Source: Cenococcum geophilum 1.58
Taxonomy: Eukaryota; Ascomycota; Dothideomycetes; Gloniales; Gloniaceae
Assembly: GCA_001692895.1 (NCBI GenBank)
Contig: KV748226.1
Coordinates: forward strand, 374,329-438,328
Length of the DNA stretch: 64,000 nucleotides
Direction: 5' to 3'
Both the position numbers and the translations under genes were made by a program. Below, piece after piece: positions 12,601-25,411 of the stretch (its first letter is position 1; each line of letters starts with the position of its first letter). The notes beneath the pieces were generated by a model. The model worked only from the letters and a program-made list of their open reading frames with translations. It ran no database searches and was not told where the DNA came from.

Positions 12601-15600
12601 GTTCTAGTACTTTACGGACGTATTGCTTATACTAATCCTTATCTTCTAAGTAGATTAGGATGTTATCTAAATAGATAATATATATATATAGTTAACTAGT
12701 CCCCTAAAGCTCTATAAATATATAATTAGAATATTATAGATGTATTAGCTAGCCAAAAAGGCATTACCAAATACTTAAAGTGGCTGTATTAGGTCTTAAA
12801 AGCAGTTTTTTATTTATTCCCTTCTTTAATATAGAGCTTATAATAGGCGTTTTATAGATCTAGCTTTATAAAGATCTTTACCCTAAATAGTCTATCTAGC
12901 ATTTTACTAACTAGCAGTAGTAGGTAACGGTTTTTAATTATAATCTTATTAAGGCCGCGATAGTCTATATATAGCCTTATAGTTCTATTTGGTTTTAAAA
13001 TAAAGAGGATTAGCGCGCCTACCGGCGACTTACTATGCTAGATCTATCCCTTTTCTAATAATCTATTAAGGTATTCCTATAGGATCTTAAGCTCTTTATA
13101 AAAGAGGTTATAGATAGGAAGGTTTAGTAGTTATTTACCTTCTTTTAGATTAATTATATAATTATATTCTAAGTTCTATAGTAAAAATTTAGCTTATCTA
13201 CCTAAAAACACCCTTAGTAAGCCCCTTACGCCTAATAGAATATTTAATAAATTAGGGTCGCGTTTGTCCTCTATATTATTATTAGGTAGTTTTTAAAGCT
13301 CCTTTAAAATGCTTATAGGTAGCGTTACGCGCTATAGTAGTTACTTATATATAGTTACCACCGTATATTAAACCGTTTTATATAGTAGCTAGTAGAGGGT
13401 AGGGAAATCCTTAACGCAGCGTTTAAGGTGCTGTGGTGTGCCCTCTGCGTATTACTTAAGCTAAAGTAACCTATAATAATTAAAGTATTTTATAAGATCC
13501 TTAAGATTACTGCCTCTCTATAATATCTCCGCGACCTATTTACTAGTTTCCTATAGAATCTTTATTATAAAAGGGTTATCGCCTATACTAGGGATTAAAT
13601 CTAATACTCCTTTAGGTATAGAGCGTATACTATTTTACTTAGAGCTATATACTCTAGGATATTTTTTAAGCTTATTAGTAATATACGCCCTTCTAATTCC
13701 TAGTCATTCTACTATTTAAAGGCTCCTATTTTAAAGCGTATCTTAAAATCTACTTCTATAAGCTAAGGGTATCTAAAAATAAGGTTATAACCTATAAAAT
13801 TAGCCGCTTAGAAGGGTTACGGGCTAACTACTTTAGTATAGTTATATATATCGGCCACTAATACTATAAGCTTATAGGCACTATATAGTTTAATCCAATG
13901 CTTATTTAGGAAGCCTATAATAGGTTTTTACTACCTTAGTAATAAAATAAGCTTATACTCTTTTACTAAATTACATTATATAAGATTAATTTTAGCACCG
14001 CTATTATATAGTACTTAGAACTAATATATCTTGCTTATAGGGAGTACCGTTTCTATCTTAATAATAATATAAAGAGTCTCTCCTTTTATATTTCACCTTA
14101 GCTATAGCTAGAAGAGGTCCATAACTAGGGCGTTTCTTTTTTTGGATTATTAGTACGGTTATTACTCTACTTATTTTTCTAATAAAATCTACCTCTAAAG
14201 TTTTCTTTTAACTTTTTAAAGTGTTTCTATAAAGGTACTAAATAGGTATTAAGTTAGCCCTAAAAGTCTTTCCTATTACTTAAGGCCCCTAACTTTAACC
14301 CTTTTAAAGTTCTCTTTAAGAACGGCTTCTTTAAAGGTTAGGTCTACCCTATATTACTATTAAAGTGCCTATACTTTTAGTAACCCCTTAACTTTCTACT
14401 AAAAGAGGTTTAGTTCCTTACTATATCTTTAGTATTTAGAACCGCTTGTTTAAAATCCGTATATATAGTAATCCATAATAGGGCTCCCACGTGCTTTATT
14501 TTATTATAAATTACTAGCTTAATTTTAGCCTAGATAAACCCAATCTTCTCCTTATAAATGCTACCGTCCTTATTTTTAAAGAGCTTTAAATCTATCTATT
14601 AAGCATAAGTTTCTATAAAGCTTATAAACTAGCGGAAGTTATAGCGGTTAAACTATATCCTATTCTAGAATAGCTCTATATTATTATATTATATAATATA
14701 TAGATCTTAAGTCCATTTCTTTAAGAAGGGTTATAGCTATAGCTATATAGTAATTTGCTCTTTATTAAGCTAATTAAGTGTAATCTAGTTTAGTAATTAG
14801 TCTCTAATCTTGCTAATAATCTAGTATATACACTCTTTGGTATTATCTTATATTATTAGCATCTTAAAGGAGTTATCTACCTTATAAACCTAATCGTCTA
14901 ACTACTAGGCGTTAGGTCTATAGAGGAGTTCTAAACTACTAAAGGCCTTAGCTAGTTAGTCTATATCCTTTTTCTATTTATAGCGTAGATAACTCTTTAA
15001 GTCTTCTATACCTCCTTAAATAGGTATTAAGTAGCCCCTAAAAAGCCCTTAGCCTTAGCTAAGTTATAAAAGATTTTATCTAGCCTAGATTAAGCTCTGC
15101 TAGATTTAAACCTACCCCTAAAGGTTTTTAATATATTTATTAGTAGCTTCCTAATATCTATCTTAAAGATAATTAGTTTAGGGCTGTTAACTTTCTAACC
15201 TTGGCCTTAGGGAAGCTCTAGCTATAGAGGTATTATTAGTACTAGTAGCTGGTATAGATTTCCTAGTAAGGCTCGGGTCTTAAGTTAGTAGTTAGGTTAG
15301 ATTACCTAAAGGGGTAGGCCTACTTAGCTTATAAGTAGTCTATATATTACTACTATACTAATTATACGCCGGTAGTCTTCTAAGAGGGTTCCGGTTAGGT
15401 CCCTAGTTAAATATATTAATATATTTCTCTAGCATTTTTAGTTTAGAGGAAGATTTTAAAGTTGCCTCTAGCGCTTAATCTTCTAATTAGCCTAGGTAGG
15501 GCTAGAGGGGCTCTAGTTACTTTTTAGTAGCGTTATAACTATTATAAAGGGTATTTATATTTTCCTTAGCGGTAACCGTAAGTATATAAAAGCCTTTAAG

Positions 15601-15850
15601 TTCCTAGCGCATTTAGGTATTAGGGCTCGTTTAACCGTCTTACCTAGAGGTTTATATTATCGCAATCTCTCGCTATTAAAGGGACCTTCTTATTTTAGCG
15701 CAACGGCTTTCTACAAAGTGCTTATAGAGTTTCTATTTAGGTTATTACAAGGTTTTAAAGGAGGATAGTAGTTATAAATAAAAGATATAACCAAATAATC
15801 TAGTCCTTAAAGCCAACTACCCTTTTAAAAAGGAGTAGGAAGGATTTAAA

Positions 15851-16067
15851 TATAAAGGGACTTTATAAATAGGGGGCTATAAGGACATAATTATAAAACA
15901 GAATAAATTAGTAAAAGAGATAAATTCTTAAAAAGGTAAGGCCTTTAGAATTATAGAGACTATATACTATAGGTATGTGCCTCTAGTATATAATTGGTAA
16001 CTATCTAAAGGGCGTTTAGGGGTTGTCTTAAGGGCAACCTAAGGTATTCGTAATAATATCCCTTACA
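15851..16067 (-). repeat. LTR of element D (right copy, 5' LTR in element orientation)
   Basis: 217 bp, begins TATAAAGGGA and ends CCCTTACA on the plus strand. It is the partner of 1261-1477, and a related truncated copy lies near 48036-48200 on the opposite strand. Confidence 0.85.
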
Positions 16068-16705
16068 CTTTCTCTTTCTATTTTAGACTCTTTACCACTA
16101 CTAATAAGCCTAGTAAATAAGCGCAACTCTTCTAGCAACTTATTATCTATATAATCCCCTAAAGCTTTACGGAATACTATAAAGGCGGTAAAGTAAAGAG
16201 CTTTTAAATAGTAAGAGTATAGTTAATAGGGTATATAAGGCAGCGGTAAGAGCGCTACTAGTATAGATAAGAGTAAGGGTAAGGGTAAGAATAAAGGCAA
16301 TATTATATAGACTAAAGGACTTTATAGGAGTACGCGTGCGTAAGGCTATAAGAGGGCGTTATAGGTATCTAAGTAACAGCAATTTAAATCTTTTAATTAT
16401 ACTTTTCTAACTAGGAAATTGTATACTAGCCTAGACGTAACCAGAGATGTTACTATTTAACTTAGTTTACTAACTTTGGAATAGTGCAATAAGTTATAAC
16501 TAAATACCTTTTATCTACCCTCTTACCTACCTTAAATAAAGCTGCCGCTGCACGCTATACTTAATATATATATAATAAAGCTCTTTATAAACTGGCTTAA
16601 TTATACTACTAATATTGCTAATATGGCTAGGGGGTAATTAATATTTTAGAGTTAATATTCTAAGAAGATTTTTAGTTTTCTAAGCCAAAAATCCGCATTA
16701 AGTAA
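16068..16705. other. RIP-altered intergenic or repeat-derived DNA, unassigned
   Basis: AT-rich sequence between element D and element A. With 22667-23473 it forms the pre-insertion locus of A. I see no gene. A short low-complexity stretch of AAGGGTAAGG-type units lies near 16270-16310. Confidence 0.5.
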
Positions 16706-16932
16706 TGTTACGGCGCTAATAGAACTTGGCAGAACCTCGCACCGGCAAGTTGCCACAGATTGCCGTATATTGCGGTCACGTGACGCAAAGATCTTATAAA
16801 ACATCGAACGGCGCTACTCTTCTTCTCCGTTTCTTTCCCTAGCTTTAGATTCTCGTTTATAGACAATCCAATTATATAGGCTTGTGTGCCCCTTTTGCTA
16901 TGCCTATGCCTTAATTAACTAAGTTGCTAATA
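16706..16932 (+). repeat. 5' LTR of element A
   Basis: 227 bp, TGTTACGGCG...GCTAATA. It is followed by the leader starting TTATCTAAAGC that is also seen after the 5' LTR of element C. Confidence 0.9.
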
Positions 16933-19900
16933 TTATCTAAAGCTTTCTCTACTCTTTCTTCCTAAGAAGGAACTTAAATATATCTATAAGAATATAGAAT
17001 AGGACCCTAAGGATATTACTAAGACCATAAGGACAGGACCTATAAGATATATATAGACTAGAACCCCTAAAGAAATTACCCAGAATTACCTAATACCCTT
17101 ACCACTATGCTATAAAACATAGTAGTAGGTAAAGCAGCTGTAGGACCCTTAAATACCTTAGATAAAGAAACAATTAACGTTTTAACCCCCTAGGCGGAGC
17201 TTGCGGCTACTAATACTAAAATTAAACGACTGCGAGAGCTGCTTAAAGCTAGAGATACCCCTATATCTAATAATAAGTTATTATTAAACAACTAAAGACT
17301 TGCTATAGTCCTTTAGGCTTTATCCTAGCGCCTTAGTAGATTAAACGAGGCCTATATAGCACTAAAGCAGTTAATAAAGGTTACGGATCCCCCGCTACTT
17401 ATAGATAGAACTAACCCTATATTTAATAATTGGAAGCTTTAATTACGGGATAAGCTTAAAGTTAATATAGACTACTTCCCTAACGCTTAAGCTAAAATGG
17501 CCTATGTTTTTGGCCGTACTAGCGGAGATGCCTAGATATATTTATGCTTATAATATACTAAAGACTTAATAAACCCCTTTGTCTCTAAAGAAGAAATAAT
17601 TAAATACTTATCTTCTATTTATAAAGACCCTTTTAAAGTATAAAACGCCTACCTTAGCTATAAAAGCCTAAATATAAAAATAATAGAGACCTTTTTGGCC
17701 TTTTAAACCCGCTTTTTATACCTAGCTAGATAGGCCTAAATCCCCTAGAAAGACTTACTGCTAGACCTTTTTAATAAGCTTGCCCTAGACTTATAGCGGG
17801 CTGTATTACTAGCTTATACTATAGTATAGACGTTAAAGGAACTTATAGACTATTGCCTAGCTATTAACTAAAGCCTCCGTTAAATTAAGGTATATATTAA
17901 TTAGCTAAAAACTAGAAACCTTATAAACTAGGCTATAAGTACTACGAGTATAGCCTATAGTGCCCTAGTATAATTAGCAACTCCTATAGTTAACCTAGTA
18001 GCTAGCTATACAGCTACCCCTATTATAGGCCTGGTGTATACTCGGCCTATATATAGTAACCCCTATATATAGGCCCTTAGCGATTAAGGAGTTTACTTCT
18101 TATACGGTTAAATAGGTTACCCTATAAGGAACTGCCTAATAAAGGTAAAGATAAATAAGGTTCTATTAATTTAAGAGGATAGTACGGAGCCAGAAAAAGA
18201 GGAATTTTAAAAGAAGACTCCTCTCTAGGGTTAAAAGGGATTAATATATTATATATTAATCTAGGTCGGCTAGTTAGTAGAAGAAGCTACACTATCCCTT
18301 ATACTTTATTTTATAATAGATATTAAGTTTTAACCTATACTTTAGCTAACTTAAGAGTAAATACCTTTACCTTAATTAATATAAAGTGCGCTGTATAACT
18401 AGCTAACTTTTTAAATATACCCCTTAAAGAACTACCTAAACTAATCCCTATTTGCGGTTATAACGGACGGATAGGACTACCTATTATAACTATCTTATAG
18501 ATTTACCTCCGCGTTAATAGACGAAGGTAGTATAATATCCCCTTCCTTATTACGGACCTTAGAAGCTATAATATAATCTTAGGAAGAAAATAGCTAGCTT
18601 ATTTAGGCTTATAGCTTAATATATAAAATAGGCAGCTTATCTAGCCTAAAACTATACCTCTAACACCTTCCTTTATAAAAGAGATTAGTATTATAATAGA
18701 AAACCTTATACGGCCGTAGATAAACACTATTTACTAGGCCGATATAACGCGTAGGGACTAGGCTTTTATGAAGGATATATAGCTTAATCCGTAACGGATC
18801 TGTATACTACACCACACCTAGACTATTAGTATTACACTACTCGCACTAGAGATTTAGGAAGTTAGTAGTGGCCTAGCTAAGTCCCTAATAGAGAACTTAG
18901 GCCCTACGCAGCTATAAAGAAAGACTAGGGATATTAGATAATATACTAAACTAATAAACTAGAAGGATAACTTACGGAAAATAGAATATAAGCTAAGGAA
19001 GACTATAAACCTTATACCGCAAAATACGGCCTAATAAATATCCGTAAAAAAACCTATAGACCTCCCACTAGTTAATATCTGCTATATTAGCGCTATAGGA
19101 TTCTACTAGAACCTAGTTTAGCCTAATACCGTTGCCTTTATAACTAGCTTATATAAAATTAATTAAATAATTAAAGAGAAAGAAGCCTTAGCCTAAGAGA
19201 AAGGCGGGCTTATAAATAAGGAGCTAGTAGAATAGAAACTGCCCCATTAATACTAGAAATTTAAAAACATTTTCTCTAAAGTAGTATTTAATATACTCCC
19301 GCCTTACCGACCATATAACTATAAGATTAAAATTAAGCCGGATAAGGTGGTTACCCTTAGCTATAGCCCCCTCTAATAGTAATTTACTGCCGAATTATAG
19401 GCTATAAAGTAGTATCTTATTAATAACCTGGATAAGGGCTTTATTAAGCCTAGTTAAGCCCCTTTTAACTTACCTATTCTCTTTACTAAAAAGCTAAATA
19501 AAGGACTTTATTTTTATATTAACTACCGCAAGCTTAATAATTTAACCCTTAAAGACCACTACCTACTACCTTTACTTAATAAGACTTTAGCCTAAATAAG
19601 TTAAGCTAAAATCTTTATAAAGCTTAATATCTGCTAGGCTTTTTACTAAATTAGGATAGACCCTAAATTAAAAGACCTTATTATATTTTAGACCTATTAC
19701 GGAACGTATAAATATAAAGTACTACCTTTTAGACTAATTAACGGACTAGCTATATACTAATAATATATAAATAACGTACTATTTAACTACCTTAATGACC
19801 TCTATATAGTATACCTAGATAATATTATAATCTACTCTAAAAATAAACTAGAATATGAAGAGTATATCTATAAAGTCCTATAATAGCTTTAAGAAGCTAG

Positions 19901-22334
19901 CCTCTAAGCCAATATTAAGAAGTTAGAATTTAGTGTTAAGCATATAAAGTACCTAGGGTTTATTACAGTATAAATAGGATTAAGGTAGACCTAGAAAAGA
20001 CGGCCGTAATTAACTAATAGGTACCCCTAAGGACTATAAAGGGGGTATAGTTATTTTTAGGGTTCTGTAACTTCTACTAACGCTTTATTAAGAACTATAG
20101 TAGAATTACCTAGCTACTAAGCCTACTTACCTATAAGGACCGGCCCTTTTACTTTAATACTGTATATAGGCAGGCCTTTAATAAGCTTAAAAAACAACTA
20201 GTCTCTACTCCCTTACTCGCCTACTTTAACCTAGAATAGCCCTTAATGCTAAAAACTAATGCCTTAGATAGTGTTATAGCTAGCGTTTACTTCTAAAGGT
20301 AGATAGACGGAGAATAGTACCCTATTACTTACTATATAAAGACTATAGTAGATGCTAACTTGAAGCTAAACTACCCGATTTACGATAAAGAAATACTAGC
20401 TATTATCTCTAGCTTTTAGCACTAGCGAGCCTAACTAAAAGGCATCCCCAAGTCTATTTAGGTAGTTTCTAATTATAAGGCCTTAGAATATTTTATAATA
20501 ATAAAGGCCCTTATAGCCCGATAGGCGCGCTAGGCGGATACTCTATCTTAGTTTAACTTCCTAATTATATATAGGCTAGGCGCCACTAACTATGCGGACG
20601 CTCTTATAAGGCGTAAATAGGATATGAATAACTAGACAGCTATAAAGATCTTATTATAGACCTAAGCGCTACTATAACTAGAGCACCTTAACTCTTAGAT
20701 ATAGGCAGAACTAAATACAAACTCTTTAGATGCTAAGATATGCCCTATTAACTCTATAGAACTAGACCTTATTAATAAACTACTATAGGTAAACTGGACG
20801 TCCCCTTCTTTATAGGAGTATTATAAAAAGGTAAAGAATGTTTCTAGCCTATAGTCCCTTAAAAGTAGACTGCTTAAGCACTATAAATGGCTAGTGGTAG
20901 TAGAGGAATAGAACTTACGGACTTAGCTTATTGCCGAAGTATATACCTAGGTCTTTACGGCTTACTCTAAAAAAAATAAAACCTATAGGATTATTAGCGA
21001 CCGCTACTACTAGCCCGGAATAATTATAGATATTAACCGCTATATATGGAACTGTAATAACTACTATAGGTCTATAATTCTATAAGATAAGACCCTAGGA
21101 TTATTAAAATCCCTCCTAATATCTAACCGCCCTTAGTAATATATCTCTATAGACTTTTATAAGCTACCTCTAGACCGTGATAGATATAATATGGTTATAA
21201 TTCTAGTTAACCGCTTTGCTAAGCGCCCGTTTTTAATTCCCTATTATAAAAATATTAATACTAAAAAGGCGGCCTAACTATATATCTACTATATCTACTA
21301 AATTTATAGATTACTAGATATTATTATATCCGACTATAGGCTATAGTTTATATTAGTCTTTTAGAATAAGTTTACCTAAATTCTAGGTATTAAGCTAAAG
21401 CTTTTTATAGTATATTACTCCTAAATAGATAATTAAACAAAGATTATAAATTAATACTTAGACTAGAGACTCCGGCCTTTTATTAACTACTTCTAGGATA
21501 ACTAGGCTAAACTATTACCCTTAATAGACTACGCCTAAGTAACCCTACCCTACGACTCTACTGGATTTGCTCCTATTTAACTAGAAATGGGTTACCTACC
21601 CTATATAAGCTTTAACTGGGAAAGACTAAAAGGGCCCTAGACTATACGCGAAAAACTATCTTATAAGGAAGCCTAGCAGTATACTAAGCGCTTAAAAGAA
21701 GCTTAGAAAGTAGCCTATATAAACCTAAAAAAGGCCTAAAAATTAATAAAATAGTAGGTAAATAAGCATAGGCGCGAGTCTAACTTTATTATAGGTAATA
21801 TAGTCTAGGTTATAATAAAGAACTAGAAGATAGAATGGCCTAGCTATAAGCTAGACTATAAGATAGTAAGACTATATAAGATTTTTAATAAAGTAGGCAA
21901 CTTATATAAGGTTAAGCTCCTAAACTTAATTAAAGTTTACCCTATCTTCTTACCGGATAAGCTATAGAAAGCTATAAATAACCTACTACCTAGATAAAAG
22001 AATAAACCTTCCCTACTAATTTAAGTTAATAGTAATAATAAATAGGAAATTAAAGAAATACTAGCCTATAAACTTATAAAGGGAATATTAAAGTATTATA
22101 TTAGTTAGAAAGGATATAATCTAAACCTTACTTAGTACCCTATATAGAACTTTATAGGTAGTCCCTATAAGCTTTAGAAGTTCTATAGCTATTACCCTAA
22201 TAAACCCAGACCGCTAAAGTACCTAAATAAGTAGATAAAATGCTAGCATAATAAAGATAATAAGCTACTAAAAAAAATAAGGATAAAAACGCCCTGGAAA
22301 TTTCTTAGTTATATAAGGTCTTAAAATATCTAGG

Positions 22335-22357
22335 AACTTTAACCAGTGGTTAAAGTT
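22335..22357. repeat. 3' hairpin AACTTTAACC...GGTTAAAGTT, copy in element A
   Basis: Ten-base inverted arms just upstream of the polypurine tract. The surrounding ~100 bp resembles 28968-29075 in Copia-2. Confidence 0.85.
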
Positions 22358-22434
22358 ATCTAATTAGTTAGATTCTCTTACTAAGACTTTTAGTAATAAA
22401 GCCTAAGGGTAGGCTTTTTTAGAGGGGGGGGTAA

Positions 22435-22661
22435 TGTTATAGTACTAATAAAACTTAGCAGAACCTTACACCGGCAAGTTGCTATAGATTGCCGTATATT
22501 ACGGTTACGTAACGCAAAGATCTTATAAAATATTGAACGGCGCTGCTTTTCTTCTCCTTTCCTTTCCCTAGCTTTAGATTCTTATTTATAGACAATCCAA
22601 TTGTATAGGCTTGCGCGCCCCTTTTGCTATGCCTATGCCTTGATTAACTAAGTCGCTAATA
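22435..22661 (+). repeat. 3' LTR of element A
   Basis: 227 bp, TGTTATAGTA...CGCTAATA, directly after a run of G and followed by the target duplication agtaa. Confidence 0.9.
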
Positions 22662-22666
22662 AGTAA

Positions 22667-23473
22667 TGACGTTTAGGAATATAAATATACACCCCTTTTA
22701 TATCTATACTACTACTAAATCTTTTAGATTTTATACTTAGAGCTACTTATAATAGGTGTTTCTAGAAAATCCACGAACTTAAAGTTTAAAAATTAAATAA
22801 TGTTAACGTTTTATATAGGGGTTATTAATTAAGCTCCTAGGATAGGATTTTTAAAGTTTAATACTATATTAAGTTTTATAACTTCCTAATAACTATAAGC
22901 CCACCCTCTTCCTCTTATTACTTGGTGCTAAGCCTCTTGTTATATTACTGCCGAGCCTTATTATATTACTAAGCTATTATATTATTGCCGAGCTATTCTC
23001 TCTACCTCCCTCTCTACACCCCCCTTTCCTCTCGCAATTATCTCCCCTCTTCTAAAAATTAAGATCTATAAGATTAACAAATAATTAAAAATTAAGAACG
23101 ATTAAAAAGTAAGATTAATTAAAAATAAAAAAAGATTAATTTTGGTTCCCTGTAAGAATTAACCTTATTAGCCGTGCAATTAATTGCCTAATTAGGTAGA
23201 TAGTAAGGTATAAGGGGTACGAATTAGATGTTGCTAGGTATCCGCACTACCTCCTATAAGGGAGTCTTAGTATATACCTTATATCTTATTCTATAGGTAT
23301 AGATTTGGATTAAATTAAGGTAGCTACTTTATCTTAATCCCACTAAGCTATATAGCAATTTAGATATTAGGTAACTAAAAATATTTAATATATAAGGCCT
23401 TAAAATAAAATTATAATTAATCTCTATACTAGCCTAAATGTATACTAAAATTGCAATTAATATAATATTTATT
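22667..23473. other. AT-rich sequence without a recognisable gene; short tandem repeat
   Basis: No coding region seen. About three imperfect ~20 bp units built on TTATATTACTGCCGAGC lie at roughly 22936-22995, next to a pyrimidine-rich stretch (about 22998-23055). This is probably decayed intergenic or repeat DNA. Confidence 0.5.
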
Positions 23474-23478
23474 GCCTA

Positions 23479-23679
23479 TATTGGGAATAAAGGCAAGTGG
23501 TCACTATATAAGGCATATTGCTATTACGTATAGCAAGTTGCCGTCACGTGCCGCCGCGGCACTAGCGTAGTGAGGAACCTTAAGTTCCTTACCCCTTTCT
23601 TTAAGACGAACAATAAGAAGAATAATTATTATACTATCTACGAACCGTAGCTACGTGATATCCCCTTGTGTAACCAACA
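23479..23679 (+). repeat. 5' LTR of Copia-2
   Basis: 201 bp, TATTGGGAAT (RIP form of TGTTGGG) to GTAACCAACA. Confidence 0.9.
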
Positions 23680-25346
23680 CTAATTAGTAGTTAACTTTAC
23701 TGTTATACTATAGAGCAGCTAGGTATTCCACTAAGAAGAGATAAGCCACTATACTAGTGCTACATGTGCTAAAGGAAGCTGTTTTTTAAGGTTAGAACTG
23801 GTCCTAAACCTTAAATAGAACTCTTCTATAAATCTAAGGATTTAAAGGCCAGAACTGGTCCTAAGCCTTTCTAAGATTACGGATTCTTATGTCTATTACG
23901 CAGAATAACACACGTTACGAGTCTTCGCAATTTAAGGCTAGAACTAGTCCTAAGCCCTATAATCGCAAATATATATTATAAACGCGTACTAAATAACAAA
24001 CGCGTACTAAACGACAATCCCTATACTAATAATACTTCCCTCCCTCCGAAAATATGGCTATGCCTACCTTAAACAACTAGGAAGACTCCTTACTACTAGG
24101 GGTAGCTTTATACGCGAAACTTATTAATAAAGATTAGGACGAATTTACTATTAATATAACAACTTATACGGCAAAACAAGTTAACGGCTTTCTCTTATAC
24201 CGTATTATATTCTACTAAAGTAAATACTGCGCCGATTTACAGCTATAGGAATATTTTAGGAAGGATTTTATAAGATGGACCGCTAACACCTAGGCACTTA
24301 GCAATGTTAATATTATTTAGGATTTTTAAAACTTCCTCCGTAGGAATAGGGTATATATTACTAAAAACGGTAACCTAATTGCTAGTAATATTTAGGCCGT
24401 TATTACTAGTATAGAAGAACCAGTATAGACGGAAGCTAAGATTATACGTTAACTACGGAAACCTAGAACCAACCTATATTCTTTAAAAGGCAACTTTAAT
24501 TTAGAATAAAACCCCTAGAACGCTACTCTCCTACCTAAAGGTACTCTCCTACCTAGAGGTGCTCTTCTACCTAGAGGTACTCCTCCTCTATCTCCGCCGC
24601 CTCTAGCTCCTCTACCCTAGCTAACCAATAAGCCTCTACTATAAGAAGTCACAAATCTAATAAAGGTATATCTGGACAAGGAGAAGAAGTTTAGAGGAGA
24701 ACTATACAATATACTCAGAATAAAACTATAGGTCTTTTATAACTGCTATAATAAGGTTAGAATTTAACGCTATTAGTTTTATTATGCTTTTTTAGTTATA
24801 CTAAAGGGACAGGCGGCAATATTTTATTATAACTATATTACGGGTAGAAACTATAGCTTTAATATAATACTTTAGCTTACTAAAGCCCACTTTAAAACTA
24901 ATAAGAATTGCCAGCTTTATATATCCGAATAGCGGGAGACTATATTCTAAAGAGTTGTCGCTTCTAACCTAATAAAGACTTATTTAGAGTGCCTTTAACT
25001 ACTCTTTAATAAACTCCAGAAAATCTAACGTGGCCTTACCAAAACTTACTAAAATAAAAATAGCCTAAGGGACTAGGTTATCTTAGCATGCCGTAATATT
25101 CCTAAGTGCAACTTGGCGCTATATAAACCTATAAACACGTTTAAAGGAGTATATACTAAGCTACGCTCCGCTATAGGTACTATAATATAAACATAAAAAT
25201 CTTAACAGCTCTATACCAAAAACCCTACCTAACTAAGTACTTCTAACTAACACGATTATAACTGGACTAATTAAATATATAGTAGCTGTGGTAGGGAATA
25301 TAGAAGAGGGTATAATTAACGTTAACTATAAGGTAATTATAGAGGT

Positions 25347-25411
25347 NCTTATAGAGGTTNANTTTAAAGTAATTNCTANAAGAAGTNCTACGTTTATAAG
25401 AAGCNAAATTN
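25347..25411. other. Cluster of eight ambiguous bases (N)
   Basis: N at 25347, 25360, 25362, 25375, 25379, 25387, 25405 and 25411, all within 65 bp of Copia-2. This is the only such cluster I noticed. It points to unresolved read disagreement in a repeat rather than to biology. Confidence 0.95.

Larger units (their letters stand above)
1261..16067 (-). mobile_element. Gypsy chromovirus-type LTR element D (fossil), interrupted by Copia-1
   Basis: A minus-strand Ty3/Gypsy element is bounded by two 217 bp repeats (1261-1477 and 15851-16067) that differ only by transitions. In minus orientation, gag lies about 14.1-15.8 kb and reverse transcriptase about 12.6-13.0 kb, where the SPAGAPILFV-like and YLDD-like signatures can be read. 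Integrase is about 10.1-11.2 kb and a chromodomain-like segment about 9.8-9.96 kb. A pyrimidine run just right of 1477 fits a polypurine tract on the minus strand. Copia-1 is inserted at 2106-8096. The element is broken in many places, in the RIP manner. The sequences outside the two LTRs do not form a target-site duplication (cttag versus ctttc), so the two ends may not come from one insertion. Age cannot be dated, because RIP inflates divergence. Confidence 0.75.
16706..22661 (+). mobile_element. Gypsy (Ty3) LTR element A (fossil), full-length layout
   Basis: A 5956 bp element with two 227 bp LTRs (16706-16932, 22435-22661) and a perfect 5 bp target duplication, agtaa (16701-16705, 22662-22666). 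It reads on the plus strand. Gag is about 17.1-18.2 kb, with a CCHC zinc-knuckle trace near 18.1 kb. A protease-type region follows at about 18.2-18.6 kb, reverse transcriptase at 19.3-19.9 kb, RNase H at 20.1-20.6 kb and integrase at 20.9-21.6 kb. The polypurine tract is G-rich at about 22421-22431. The LTRs differ at about 26 positions by eye, all but one transitions. It is broken many times, as expected from RIP. Elements B and C belong to the same family. Confidence 0.92.
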
